A stretch of 64,000 bases of DNA, taken from positions 475,428 to 539,427 of the forward strand of contig JAIVFH010000009.1 of NCBI GenBank assembly GCA_025765595.1, read 5' to 3'. Source of the DNA: Obelidium mucronatum (taxonomy: Eukaryota > Chytridiomycota > Chytridiomycetes > Chytridiales > Chytriomycetaceae). Shown here in pieces: positions 32,111-45,164 of the stretch. Positions within the stretch are counted from its first letter, which is position 1; the number at the start of each line of letters is the position of its first letter. A model generated the notes under the pieces. The model was not told where the DNA came from. It saw nothing but the letters and a program-made list of their open reading frames with translations, and did not search any database. The position numbers and the translations under genes are program-made.

Positions 32111-33148
32111 CTAATGTCTACCGGCAGATAGGTACTCATAAATTGGAATCACGACCTTGTCTGGGTCTTCAAAAATGACATTGTGTCCTGCGTTTTCCAA
32201 TAAAACTACGCTTGCTTCAGGCATACATTGACGAAATATAGGCAATACTTTTTCAGGGACGAGTATTTCATCTTTCGTGCCCTATGCATCAAAAAAAAGT
32301 TCAAATATAACCCTTGAATAAACAAGAATAAAATACACACCCAGATGCAGAGTACACGAGTACCAAACAGTTTTCCGACTCTTTCAAATGCATTTCTAGA
32401 TCCTTGAAGAGGACCATATCTCACGGAACTCAGAAATGCACGCAGTATTCCAGGACTGTATTGGTAATGTGCTTCAAGAACACGACCTGCATGAACGACG
32501 TGAGGACTGCTGGCAAAAGCTGAAGCCGCGAGTTCCTTCTTTGTGTTTTTTGTCAAGATATATCGTCCAAATAGATGTGTAACAATATCGCCAATAATTG
32601 GCATGGCTATTAGCTTCCCCTCCAGAGGAAGTTCCTTCCACACAAGCACGGTCAGATCTAGGAATCGATCAGCAAAAGAAAGATAAACAAACCATTAGTC
32701 CTGATGGTGCCACGAGGATCAGCTTGTCGACGCGTTCTGGGTGGCAGTCCGCAAAATGCGTGGCCACCCCCCCGCCCATGGAGTACCCCACGATGCTGGC
32801 GCGCCCCCAGCCGACGTGGTCCAGGAGCTCGAGCAGCTGGCGCGAGTACAGCGCATGGCTGTAGCGCTTCGCGGGCGCCTCGGAGCCGCCGCGGCCGAAC
32901 AGATCGAGCGCCAGCACGCGCAGGCCGTGGCTGGCGAAGCGCGCGATGGTCTGCGGCATGGCGGCCCAGGCGAAGCCAATGCCGCACACGAGCACGATGC
33001 GCGCCCCGTCCTCGGCGCCCAGCAGCCGGTAGTACGTGGCGCCGCTGGCAAGCGCTGCCACGCGGCCGTCCGGGAACGCGAAGAGCTGTCGCGCGCTGGC
33101 GGGGACGGCGGGGTCGAGCATGCTGCCGAGGGCTTGGCCGGCGAACAT
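32111..33148 (-). CDS. Alpha/beta-hydrolase fold protein
   Basis: Minus-strand exons 32689-33148, 32341-32657 and 32111-32281 give 315 aa. The oxyanion region VCGIGFAWAAMP, nucleophile elbow GYSMGG (Ser), acidic residue in GTKDEILVPEK and His in ENAGHNVIFEDP form a complete catalytic triad. LILVAPSGL and the cap region fit epoxide-hydrolase/MEST-like members. Exon 1 is strongly GC-rich, and exons 2-3 are AT-rich, with the step exactly at the first intron. That intron is awkward: phase demands a 31-nt intron (GTTTAT to CTAG); otherwise a frameshift must be invoked. Substrate unknown. Confidence 0.75.
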
Positions 33149-33279
33149 TGTTTTGTGATTAAATTATTTAAAGTGCAAAAAGTGACAGCATCCTTCTTGA
33201 TGATCGGCTGGCTGAAAGGCCATTGTTTTGCAAATGGCAGTTTTGCAATGCTATTCTGAAAAACAATGAATCAAAGACA

Positions 33280-34152
33280 ATGGGAACTGATACATCACAG
33301 CCTTCCCTCTTTCCGTTTGACGGATTCGAGGCATATAACATAACGCTGCTTGCAGTATATACACTCGAAACCTTCGCACTCATCATCTTTGTGTTGTACG
33401 AGAATAGCTGGAATGGGAGAGCTCTATTGAAACCATACAATCTGTTTCTGACGCTAATGGGACTTTTCATGGCAATTCACTACGCTGCTATTTGCGCAGA
33501 GATTCGATGTATCTATAGATTAAACTTTCTAATGGAAAGTGGCAACATTGATGCGTTTCTAGCTACAATCCAGTACTTGCATTGGCTTTCAGCTTTGTCT
33601 ACATATTTTTCATCTGCTGTCGATATATGCTACTTTCTCGCAGGGTGGCATCGATCACATGCAATTCTTAAAAGAATGCTGGTTAACTGCTTCTATGTGT
33701 TTGACAGGCTGTTGAAAGCTGTACTGTTTATCTACATTCTGGTGCCACCATTCTTGCTCACAATCTTACCACTGTTTTTGAAGGATGCGAAAACTGGCCA
33801 ACTGATATTTGCGGCGGGAAACTACATCTTTATTATTTGTCTTGCTATTCTTACTGCATTCGACGTCGGGATGGTTGTTGTTTTCGTTCGATACCTGCGA
33901 GAAACGATAATGACTGAGGATGGAGAAATGAAACTCGATTTTTTACTCATTGCGCGATTCGGAATAGTTTCAGCTGCCGTCTATGTTTTGTTGTCTGCTC
34001 TATACATAGCCATGGTTTGCGGGGTTTCTCTTCCTTTACAACTGTTTACGGCGACTTTTTTCATTCTTTTCAACACACTCTGCGGTTTAAAAGTCGCACT
34101 TTATTGGAATCAATTATCAAAGAACAAGGAAACTCTTGGCGCACCAAAATAA
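33280..34152 (+). CDS. Seven-transmembrane family protein, member 3 (intact)
   Basis: Intronless, 290 aa from ATG 33280 (MGTDTSQPSLFPF). Hydrophobic segments lie at about residues 17-40, 52-75, 92-122, 142-165, 175-200, 213-240 and 248-272, a 7-TM layout with a short extracellular N-terminus. Signatures shared with the genes at 6013 and 31052 are LKPYN before TM2, GWHRS and LKRML after TM3, FVRYL after TM5, ARFGIVSAAVY in TM6 and CGLKVALYW in TM7. The GW-x-RS at the cytosolic end of TM3 sits where GPCRs carry DRY. A receptor role is an inference; no known GPCR family is recognised. Confidence 0.7.
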   Translation: MGTDTSQPSLFPFDGFEAYNITLLAVYTLETFALIIFVLYENSWNGRALLKPYNLFLTLMGLFMAIHYAAICAEIRCIYRLNFLMESGNIDAFLATIQYLHWLSALSTYFSSAVDICYFLAGWHRSHAILKRMLVNCFYVFDRLLKAVLFIYILVPPFLLTILPLFLKDAKTGQLIFAAGNYIFIICLAILTAFDVGMVVVFVRYLRETIMTEDGEMKLDFLLIARFGIVSAAVYVLLSALYIAMVCGVSLPLQLFTATFFILFNTLCGLKVALYWNQLSKNKETLGAPK

Positions 34153-34172
34153 ATTACTTCAATAATATACCA

Positions 34173-37727
<3,555 letters not shown>

Positions 37728-37777
37728 CTATTTCTTGTTAAATAAGATATTTGCCGCTTCTTCTTCTCTTATAACTC

Positions 37778-37785
37778 TTATAAAG
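37778..37785 (+). promoter_or_regulatory. TATA box of the DUF4097-like gene at 37866
   Basis: TTATAAAG, about 80 bp before the start codon at 37866, matching the position of the TATA box ahead of its paralogue at 9745. Confidence 0.4.
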
Positions 37786-37865
37786 ACAAATTTTCAGTCT
37801 CAGCATCAGTGCAGATTAAATGCCATTTCGTGGGAATCGTCCCGAAAATCGATCATTAACCAAAA

Positions 37866-38717
37866 ATGGCACCAGCATTACCACCGCCGATGATTATCAA
37901 AGCTCCTGTCACATCGGTTTCAATAACAGCAAGAGGCAGTAAAGATCCAGTGATTGTCAAGGTCACTGAATCTGAGTCCACCGCCACATCGACGGTCTCC
38001 TACAAAGTCATTGCACCAACGGAAGAAGCGCGCCAAGAGCCTGTGATCAACCTGGTATGCATGCATGGAATAATGACTGTGGACGTCGTTATGCCCGGTA
38101 AAGGAATCGTTGGCTGGTTCTCTCCATCAATGATCAAAGTCGAAATCAACGTTGAGTTGGCCAAAGGAACAGTCTTGACGGATTTTACACATGACATTGA
38201 AGTAGGAGAACTTGAATATTATGGACCGTCACAGGTCGTCAACTTCACTGTTTTGAATGGGTTGGGAAAGGTGTTGATCCGACCTGTAGGGAACCTTGTC
38301 TCACAATTCATGAAGTTAAAATGTAACATGGGAGATGTATCGATTCCTGAAAGTGCTTCAGTGGCAAAGAATGTGGACGTCAAGGTGGATGTAGGAAGCT
38401 GTAAGGCCTATTTCAGCGATTTTGAAACTTTGGTGGGGATCACAAAGATGGGGGATTTGAACTTAAAGCTGAGGCCGAGTTATCCAGTTTCTTTTACGGA
38501 TCTTAAATGCTCGACTGGAAGTATCAAGGTTGATTTGGCTGGATTTGATGGCCGTTTTGAACTGAAAACCACTGTTGGTAGCGTGAAAGTCACAGCACCA
38601 AAAGGAATAACGAATACGAATAATCCTTGCAAGGGAATTGTCGGAGACGATGATGCGATGGGAGTTTTAAACATTGTTGCGTCAATGGGCGATGTGAAAG
38701 TGGATTTTTTGGAATAG
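37866..38717 (+). CDS. DUF4097-like beta-strand-repeat protein, soluble member
   Basis: Intronless, 283 aa, start MAPALPPPM. The family architecture is an N-terminal beta sandwich-like part (residues about 10-130) and C-terminal short strands with turns at Gly (LKCNMGDVSIPES, VDVGSCKAYFSD, TKMGDLNLKLRPS, STGSIKVDLAGFDGRF, TVGSVKVTAPKG), ending NPCKGIVGDD and SMGDVKVDFLE. No signal peptide or membrane segment, so cytosolic. Lies in tandem with the paralogue at 38953, 235 bp downstream. A TATA box is present. Function unknown. Confidence 0.7.
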   Translation: MAPALPPPMIIKAPVTSVSITARGSKDPVIVKVTESESTATSTVSYKVIAPTEEARQEPVINLVCMHGIMTVDVVMPGKGIVGWFSPSMIKVEINVELAKGTVLTDFTHDIEVGELEYYGPSQVVNFTVLNGLGKVLIRPVGNLVSQFMKLKCNMGDVSIPESASVAKNVDVKVDVGSCKAYFSDFETLVGITKMGDLNLKLRPSYPVSFTDLKCSTGSIKVDLAGFDGRFELKTTVGSVKVTAPKGITNTNNPCKGIVGDDDAMGVLNIVASMGDVKVDFLE

Positions 38718-38952
38718 AAGAATATTGATAAAAACCGATAGACCGCATTTGTTCCTTTAATTGAAAAAAACTCTTTTTATTTGAATAAGGGGCCACTGAT
38801 CATAATGCCAGGTCCAAGAAACAGTATCATTCGTGAAGTCGCAGTGTCTGCGTCGTGGGGAAATACAAAAATCGTGGGCACAAGCCATAAACATAAAACA
38901 AACCGTTCAGCAACCCAAAAGAAACATCAAAAAATCACACAGCGACCAAAAA

Positions 38953-39831
38953 ATGACCAAAGAATCAAGCGAAGTTATCAGCAAGGCCAGCATCAGCAAA
39001 GCCTGCGAACCCATAACCATCTTCGAGCCAGTGTGCGGACTTTCAATCGCAGCCAAAGGAATCCCTATCGACCTCACAGTAGTCCAGAACGAAGGGAAAA
39101 CAACGCAAGTCTCTTACACCGTCCCAGAAAATGCCCAGGAAGACACTGCTATCACTACACAAGTTTCTCCAGAAGGAAATCTGTTGATTGAAATCTCATC
39201 AACAACGGGCAAGCGTGGATTCTGGGATTTTGTTAAACTGGGTAAAAAATGCAACATTGCTGTGTCGTTGACAATCTCGCTTCCAGTGGCGATTGACTCT
39301 GTCGCTGCGGTGTTGGGTATGGGTCATTTCAAGTGGGAAGGTCCCAATGTTTCAAAGTCCTTTACTGTCTCATTGGATATCGGTGAAATGAGCATCCAAA
39401 CGCCACTCTTAGTGGAGAGTTTGGACTTGAGTCTTACCACGGGTGGAATTAAAGTGGCAAACGCTGTCGTAACGGACAAGGCTGTCTGCAATGTCAACGT
39501 GGGGGAAGTTAAGGGGGCCTTCTCTGGTTACAAAGCCATGAGCGTGAAAAGTAGTCTGGGAGGTGTGACTGTAGATTTAGTACCAGGGGTTGACTCCGTG
39601 ACTTCATTACAATGTGGTGGGTTGGGAGAAGTGAAAGCAAACGTCTCAGGGTTTGAAGGGCGATTTTCTGCTCAGACATCAGGATTAGGCTCTGTGTCTG
39701 TGAAAGCTCCTGGGGGGATTTCCCAGAACACGAATCCTTGCAGAGGTGTTGTGGGACCAAACCAAGAGCCTGTTGGGTTGTTGGATGTTAAAGTTGGTAT
39801 GGGTGGATGCAACATTGTTTTCTCCTCCTGA
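38953..39831 (+). CDS. DUF4097-like beta-strand-repeat protein, soluble member
   Basis: Intronless, 292 aa, start MTKESSEVI. It is closest to the gene at 9745: both have ENAQEDTAI / NAGEDTAV, then QVSP-x-G, a K-K linker, GHFKWEGPN / GDFNWEGPN, and end with NPC-x-GVVGPN and GGC-x-[IV]-x-F. Repeats of the form LGEVKANVSGFEGRF and LGSVSVKAPGG define the beta-helix. No membrane segment. The large sequence match with a gene 29 kb away implies duplication followed by dispersal. The upstream 100 bp are open in the same frame, but the only ATG is at 38953. Confidence 0.7.
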   Translation: MTKESSEVISKASISKACEPITIFEPVCGLSIAAKGIPIDLTVVQNEGKTTQVSYTVPENAQEDTAITTQVSPEGNLLIEISSTTGKRGFWDFVKLGKKCNIAVSLTISLPVAIDSVAAVLGMGHFKWEGPNVSKSFTVSLDIGEMSIQTPLLVESLDLSLTTGGIKVANAVVTDKAVCNVNVGEVKGAFSGYKAMSVKSSLGGVTVDLVPGVDSVTSLQCGGLGEVKANVSGFEGRFSAQTSGLGSVSVKAPGGISQNTNPCRGVVGPNQEPVGLLDVKVGMGGCNIVFSS

Positions 39832-39939
39832 GACATTGTTTTGTTCTTCAGAAGGAGTTTGTATTTAGTTTCATGTGTTATTTGAATAATATCCAAGTTG
39901 TTGTGAAAAAGACTCCAAAACCAAGACACTGGACATTGG

Positions 39940-40628
39940 ATGACTTATTACGATGATCTCAACGTGTCGCCGTCGGCCGACCTGGATACCATCAAAAGAC
40001 ATTACGTTAAAGAGGCATACGCAAATGCTTTCAACAAGGAAGTGTTCAAGAACCTCGCAATTGCATTCCAAGTTGTGACATCGGACCAGAAGAAATACGA
40101 CGCCTTCCTGTCGCATACAAACTCTTCATATAGCATTCCATCAGCGATTTTGAAGAAGGACCCGCAGCTGGTAAGGTGATCGAGCGATGCAAGGTGCTCT
40201 GCTGACTGTCCTGTTGAATGCAAGGTGTTTGAAAACGCATTTAATGACGTGGCCGATATTGTAGAAGTGCCAGTGAATGCAGATGGAACCCCAAAGTCGA
40301 ATTTCTACACTGTCGTGGGGACTGTCTCAGGAATTGCCCTTGGTTTTATTGTTGGTGAGCAACCCTTTGAATTCATTTTTTGCAATATTCTTCGGCTTGC
40401 GGATTTGTTTCTCGAAACGGGAAAACTTTTGGACTCAAACACTGTTCTTCAGGAGGTCCAGTTGGTGCTGCTGCGGGGGCTCTTCTGGGTGGTGGCAGTG
40501 GGCATGTGCGTGACATACATGGAATGTCAACATACGAAGCTTTTATGAAAATGGAAGAATCCAAAAGAAATGAGATTATGAGCAAGGTCGTGTTTGCTGG
40601 AACAATCGCGAGCAAAGTCATTTTGTAG
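39940..40628 (+). CDS. Degenerate J-domain protein with glycine-rich membrane-like tail
   Basis: Exons 39940-40170, 40225-40354 and 40453-40628 give 178 aa. The N-terminus YYDDLNVSPSADLDTIKRHY and the later AFQVVTSDQKKYDAFLS follow the helix I-II and helix III-IV pattern of DnaJ proteins, but the HPD tripeptide needed to stimulate Hsp70 ATPase is absent. The C-terminal half holds a Gly/Ala-zipper hydrophobic stretch (VVGTVSGIALGFIVGG, then VGAAAGALLGGGSG), similar to glycine-zipper membrane segments. It may be a pseudo-J protein at a membrane. It is followed by a short Lys/Glu helix. No clear orthologue recognised. Confidence 0.6.
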
Positions 40629-40815
40629 GTCTTTCGGGCACCTTGCCCTAACCAATTGCAACCCGTGTATTCGGTTGTGTGAATTGTGTGCATTTTTAAA
40701 ATACTAGTGTTTGTTGATTCCATCATAATTGTAATCTTTTCAAGGTGCCCCCTTTAATTTCGGGCACATTCCAAGCACGCCATCCCACACTTCTTTTTGC
40801 TTCGAAAATCAAACA

Positions 40816-41994
40816 ATGGACAAAGAATGCGAAGCGCAGCCGCTTTTGAGGCCACGACAACCTTCTAACAAAGCGAGGCAAACGAAAATCTTAAGCGTGG
40901 TCCTCCTGCTGATACTCCTAACGTTCGTGACATGGCGCTCTGGTGCCACTCCAGTGAGTGTGGTAGCCTCCAGCAAGCCCTCCAAGGATTCCCACCAGCC
41001 AATTGCAGGCTCTTTTGAGTTCCATCCGAGTCTTTATAAACACATCACAGTCCTTGTTGAACTCAAGAACGAAAACACAAATACAGCCACCGCCCTTCAA
41101 AAGGCGAAACTCCCTCAGGTGTCCACTCTGCTCATGGTCGATCCAGGCACCAGCCAGACGTCCCACGCCGCCTATGAAATATCCTCCTCACACGAATCGG
41201 CACAGATCGAATCGGCTATAACTGCTGCAGTCGACCTCAACGGCGTTTTGACAATCCGCCTAATCCTCGACGACTCTTCGGCTTCCTTCTCCCAATATTC
41301 CCGCCGAAAACCCCCTCCCAGACCGGGAAAGACGCCGTGGCTGCACGCGTCTATCAGACTCACTTTGCCCCAAGAAACAATTGCCTCTTTCCACTTCTTG
41401 TCTCAATCCGAACGTATTGAATCAAGTTTGGTGTGGGAAGCTGAAACAAAAGTGGAAGATTCGTTTATGGTGCAAAGTCTTGGTACACATTCGTCTGTGG
41501 ACAAGAAAGTGGCGGCACCTTCTATAAAAATCAAATCAGATACATATTCCAACAGTTTCGTTGTCGTTGTTGCTGGCCATCTCGGTATTCAAGTGGATGC
41601 TGCCACTGCCGGGACACAAGCTCTTTTGAAGTCTCAGAAGGGTGATATCGTTGCGACAGTTAGTGGAAAACCAAATGTGAACGCAGAGACTGATAGTGGG
41701 GTGATTCAGTTGAAGCTGGACCATAATACGTGGAACTCTGGTATTCAAATGGAGAATCACCGCCATGAAACAACTGCAAAGTCACAGATGGGTCACGTGA
41801 AATGCACAGTGCTTGGTTTTAAAGGAAAGTTTGCTGCCCAAACTGAAGAAGGTGTTGTGGAGGTCTCGTTGGCAAAAAAGAAGGGCGAAGTCATAAAGTT
41901 TAACAGCACTGCTGGTTGGATTGGCGGCGAAAATGGAAAAGGACTCTTCGAGGCTGTTTCCAAAAAGGGAAACGTGGCTCTACTTTTTTTGTAA
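40816..41994 (+). CDS. Membrane-anchored DUF4097-like protein with acidic dileucine tail
   Basis: Intronless, 392 aa. The cytosolic N-terminus MDKECEAQPLLRPRQP contains E-AQP-LL. A TM follows at about residues 25-42 (ILSVVLLLILLTFVTW), then a luminal domain of the family fold, with strands such as SQKGDIVATVSGKP, TDSGVIQLKLD and SQMGHVKCTVLGFKGKF and the ending GGENGKGLFEAVSKKGNVALLFL. The fold is more diverged than in the soluble members. Topology is type II by the positive-inside rule (Arg/Lys before the TM). The dileucine predicts AP-3 or GGA sorting to the vacuole. Function unknown. Confidence 0.65.
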   Translation: MDKECEAQPLLRPRQPSNKARQTKILSVVLLLILLTFVTWRSGATPVSVVASSKPSKDSHQPIAGSFEFHPSLYKHITVLVELKNENTNTATALQKAKLPQVSTLLMVDPGTSQTSHAAYEISSSHESAQIESAITAAVDLNGVLTIRLILDDSSASFSQYSRRKPPPRPGKTPWLHASIRLTLPQETIASFHFLSQSERIESSLVWEAETKVEDSFMVQSLGTHSSVDKKVAAPSIKIKSDTYSNSFVVVVAGHLGIQVDAATAGTQALLKSQKGDIVATVSGKPNVNAETDSGVIQLKLDHNTWNSGIQMENHRHETTAKSQMGHVKCTVLGFKGKFAAQTEEGVVEVSLAKKKGEVIKFNSTAGWIGGENGKGLFEAVSKKGNVALLFL

Positions 41995-42041
41995 TTTTTG
42001 AGTTATTTTTCTTATTTGAAGTGTATAATTTGATGTCTGTT

Positions 42042-42914
42042 TTAACCCTTTTGATGTGACATGTACAAACGACGATTCATGTCCATGGTCTGAATAACGT
42101 CGATTTCATACGCAATCCCATACATTGCCGCAACAACAGACGCCAAAAAAACGGCGCATTCATTATGGTCTTTCCAAGGTTGATCAGAAATAGGCTGCAA
42201 AGTGCCCTTTCGCAAACTCTTTTCATGTCCATTTGGAGTAACAGTTTCATAAGTGGCGACAGCAACTCGATTCGAATACGAAGACGATGACGAGACAATC
42301 TTCTTGAAGAAGGATCCAATCTTGCTCGCCTGGTCACTTTCCTTCTCACTTTCCAGCAGATACAATGTGAGCACGATTTTCTTGCCACTCTTCCACTTTT
42401 CTCGTTCAATTGAAGCTTCCCACTGATATTTTGCGCTTGTTGTTGGGAGTTGGAAGGAACACACCAGATTTTGGGTATTCCTTGTGTTGAAGGCAACGTT
42501 TGGCGTCAAAGCAAAAACACAATCGCCATAGTTTGAAGATGCCTTGAATTCTAGTTTTTGCAATGGTCCAGGAGACGTAGAATATGGTGTCATTGTGAGG
42601 AGAAGAGTCTGATCGGTGTGATCGATAATAGTGATAGCAGGTACTTCTTCTTGGAGCATGCGCATGCGAAACTGATCAACACTGACGAGAAGAGAAGCGT
42701 TTGAGGCGTTTTTGGCTTGCGCGGATACGTTGGATTTGTCCAAGGAGATGGCGTACGAAGCATAAGAGGCACCAGGGTGAACAACAAGCAAACGGAGCCC
42801 GGAAGTGGATGGTGAAATTTCAAGTGATGTGGATACATACGAGGGCAAGGCTTCGTGTGCCACGGCACTATCCGTCAAGTGATGGGTGTAGTCTGGTGGT
42901 TCGGAAATGGTCAT
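42042..42914 (-). CDS. Unknown protein, tandem pair member A
   Basis: Intronless, minus strand, 290 aa, start MTISEPPDYTHHLTDSA. Very similar to the gene at 43128-43997 over its whole length. Predicted mostly beta: TLLLTMTPYSTSPGPLQKLE, DCVFALTPNV, KYQWEASIEREKWKSGKK, then VLTLYLLE and RVAVATYETVTPNGHE. The order (W-rich strand, Lys loop, ATYE strand, G-x-LQPISD) recalls tubby-C-like/DUF6593 proteins of fungi, but this is a weak, pattern-level resemblance. No signal peptide or TM; a short Ser-rich loop separates two halves. Located between membrane-anchored DUF4097-like genes. Confidence 0.6.
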   Translation of the reverse strand: MTISEPPDYTHHLTDSAVAHEALPSYVSTSLEISPSTSGLRLLVVHPGASYASYAISLDKSNVSAQAKNASNASLLVSVDQFRMRMLQEEVPAITIIDHTDQTLLLTMTPYSTSPGPLQKLEFKASSNYGDCVFALTPNVAFNTRNTQNLVCSFQLPTTSAKYQWEASIEREKWKSGKKIVLTLYLLESEKESDQASKIGSFFKKIVSSSSSYSNRVAVATYETVTPNGHEKSLRKGTLQPISDQPWKDHNECAVFLASVVAAMYGIAYEIDVIQTMDMNRRLYMSHQKG

Positions 42915-43127
42915 TCTTAAAGTTCTGATGATAAGAGATTTGAAATCGACATTCCCTTGTTATGAACATGTTCTTAAAATTTACTTAGTATCTTAGGTTG
43001 GGAAGCAGAAACAAGGTATCGTTATGTGGCTTGGAAACCCTGCTCTTTATGTAATTATCACTTTATTCCCCATTTTTTTCTTTTGAAATAACTGAATCCA
43101 ACCTTTCATGGTTTTGGTTGCATGCTG

Positions 43128-43997
43128 CTAAAGGTACAAGCGTTGATTCATGTTCATCGTGTAAATAACATCGATTTCATACGCGATTCCATACATTGCT
43201 GCAATAACAGACCCCAAAAACATGGCACATTCATCGGCGTTTCTCCAAGGTACATCAGAAATGGGCTGCAAGACGCCCTTTAGCAAACTCTTTTCGTGTC
43301 CATTTGGAGTAACGGTTTCATAAGTAGCAACCGCAATTCGATTCACATTCGAAGAAGACGAAGAGACGAATTTCTGGAAGAAGGACCCAACTCTTCCACT
43401 TTTCCCATTAGAATCACTGGCCTGTTTGGCACTTTCCAGCAAATGCAACGTGAGCACGATTTTCTTGCCACTCCTCCACTTTTCTCTTTCAATTGAAGCT
43501 TCCCACTGATACTTTGCATTTGTTGTTGGGAGTTGGAAAGAACACACCAGATTTTGGGAATTCTTTGACTTGAATCCAACGTTGGGAGTCAAAGCGAATA
43601 CGCAATCACCGCAATTGGAAGATGCCTTGAATTCAAGCTTTTGCAATGGTCCGGGAGATGTGGAGAATGGTGTCATTGTGAGAAGAAGGGTCTGATCAAT
43701 ATAATCACTAATGGTGACCACAGGTACTTCTTCTTGGAGCGTGCGCATGCAAAACTGATCGACATTAGCGAGAAGAGATAGGTTTGAGGCGTTCTTTGCT
43801 TGCGAAGATATGTTTGACTTGTCCAGAACGATGGTGTATGAGGCAAAAGAGGCACCTGGATGAGAGACCAGCAGATGGAGCCCAGAAGCGGATGTTGTGA
43901 TTTCCAGGGATGTGGATACATATGAAGGCAAGTTTTCGTGCCCTTTGGCACTATCCGTCAAGTGGTGGGTGTTGTTTGGTGTTTCTGTTTTGGTCAT
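43128..43997 (-). CDS. Unknown protein, tandem pair member B
   Basis: Intronless, minus strand, 289 aa, start MTKTETPNNTHHLTDSA. Tandem duplicate of the gene at 42042; the two share the N-terminal HHLTDSA, SYVSTSLEI, KYQWEASIEREKW, ATYETVTPNGHEKSL and the ending AAMYGIAYEIDVI. Differences cluster in the Ser-rich loop (residues about 195-215), where copy B has an insertion. Both copies are open, so both are probably expressed. Same uncertain tubby-C-like resemblance; function unknown. Confidence 0.6.
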   Translation of the reverse strand: MTKTETPNNTHHLTDSAKGHENLPSYVSTSLEITTSASGLHLLVSHPGASFASYTIVLDKSNISSQAKNASNLSLLANVDQFCMRTLQEEVPVVTISDYIDQTLLLTMTPFSTSPGPLQKLEFKASSNCGDCVFALTPNVGFKSKNSQNLVCSFQLPTTNAKYQWEASIEREKWRSGKKIVLTLHLLESAKQASDSNGKSGRVGSFFQKFVSSSSSNVNRIAVATYETVTPNGHEKSLLKGVLQPISDVPWRNADECAMFLGSVIAAMYGIAYEIDVIYTMNMNQRLYL

Positions 43998-44090
43998 TAC
44001 CTGCCGTCGATCTACCAGGCTTAAAATTGATGGTAATAATTAGTACTGTATTGGTCTTGAGTATTTTTTAATTACTCAATAAGTATATTT

Positions 44091-45146
44091 TCAAAATTCA
44101 GGGGGATCAAAATCTACTCTAAGAGGCATCCATGTATTGGTTATAGCTTTCAAGTTCCCCTTTCCCTCTTTAGAACCAATGTATCCCACGGCCGGAGATA
44201 GTGATTCGGGAGGAAAGACTGAACCGTTCATGGAAAGACCTCCTTTTAAGTAGTATCTTCCTTGAAACCCGCGAATTGCAAGATTTATGGCTGAACCAAG
44301 TTTTCCTTCAGTTACCACTTCTGTCCAAGACGCTTCGACACCAGGAGCCAAGTCTAACCGCATCCCGCCTGTCTTGGAGATCGCTGAGAAATTGGTGTAT
44401 CCCTTGATGAACGCTACAATCCCAGAATCGGAGTCATTTTCCAAAAGTACGACTCCAGAAGCTTGGACGTGATTAAGTTCGATTCTTCCCATTCCCGCTT
44501 TTATCGCAATATTTCTTGAAGACAGAGGGGATGTGAATCGAATTCCGGAAGTGCTAAGTTGGCCAGATTCTACGGCGATATCGTTTGCAATATTTGGCCC
44601 ACCCCATAGCAAATTGACACGATCGCCGATCACTGTAAGATTTTGAATCTCTATAGGGAGTAGCATTACGAGGTGAACTGAAGGGAGACTGTTTCTGTCA
44701 AACAGATTCCATTTGGGTTGAGATGGGTATGTAATATTTATGGTAAACTTCTGCGGTCCGCTGTAGTTGGGAGAGACTTTGATTCCTCTATGTAATGACC
44801 CCGATTTTGCGAGCTTTTGATGTTGGATACTTGTCATTTCCGTTGGGTAATACGGCGGGGTTGCAAAGTGCACAACGTTGATGACTGTTTCTCCTGGGCC
44901 GCCACTAGCATGTATATATATTTCTGAAAACGAGGCGGGTATGATAACGCCTTGCGAAGTGGGGATTGGTGGCGGATCCACATAAGGAGTCAGGTACGAG
45001 ATCAAGTACAGCACAATGGTGATTGAGAGAAAGACCTCCAAGACTCTCGTTGCGCAAGTTTTCGATCGTTTAGTGAACGGTGGAGGTTCTGTCGGGCGCT
45101 GTCTGAGGAGGGGTAGGCTTTCCAGAGATGAAACGGAGTTTGACAT
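44091..45146 (-). CDS. Membrane-anchored DUF4097-like protein with acidic dileucine tail
   Basis: Intronless, minus strand, 351 aa. The tail MSNSVSSLESLPLLRQRP holds E-SLP-LL, followed by a basic patch (KRSKTCATR) and a TM at about residues 32-52 (VLEVFLSITIVLYLISYL), giving a type II protein. The luminal part has a LLPIEIQNLTVIGDRVNLLW segment, then GPNIAND, KAGMGRIELNHVQ, NDSDSGIVAFIKGY, TGGMRLDLAPG and the ending GSKEGKGNLKAI. Adjacent to two more members on the same strand (45165, 46364), 18 and 80 bp apart, so the three form a tandem cluster. Confidence 0.65.
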   Translation of the reverse strand: MSNSVSSLESLPLLRQRPTEPPPFTKRSKTCATRVLEVFLSITIVLYLISYLTPYVDPPPIPTSQGVIIPASFSEIYIHASGGPGETVINVVHFATPPYYPTEMTSIQHQKLAKSGSLHRGIKVSPNYSGPQKFTINITYPSQPKWNLFDRNSLPSVHLVMLLPIEIQNLTVIGDRVNLLWGGPNIANDIAVESGQLSTSGIRFTSPLSSRNIAIKAGMGRIELNHVQASGVVLLENDSDSGIVAFIKGYTNFSAISKTGGMRLDLAPGVEASWTEVVTEGKLGSAINLAIRGFQGRYYLKGGLSMNGSVFPPESLSPAVGYIGSKEGKGNLKAITNTWMPLRVDFDPPEF

Positions 45147-45164
45147 TGAGGAAACAAAGGATAT

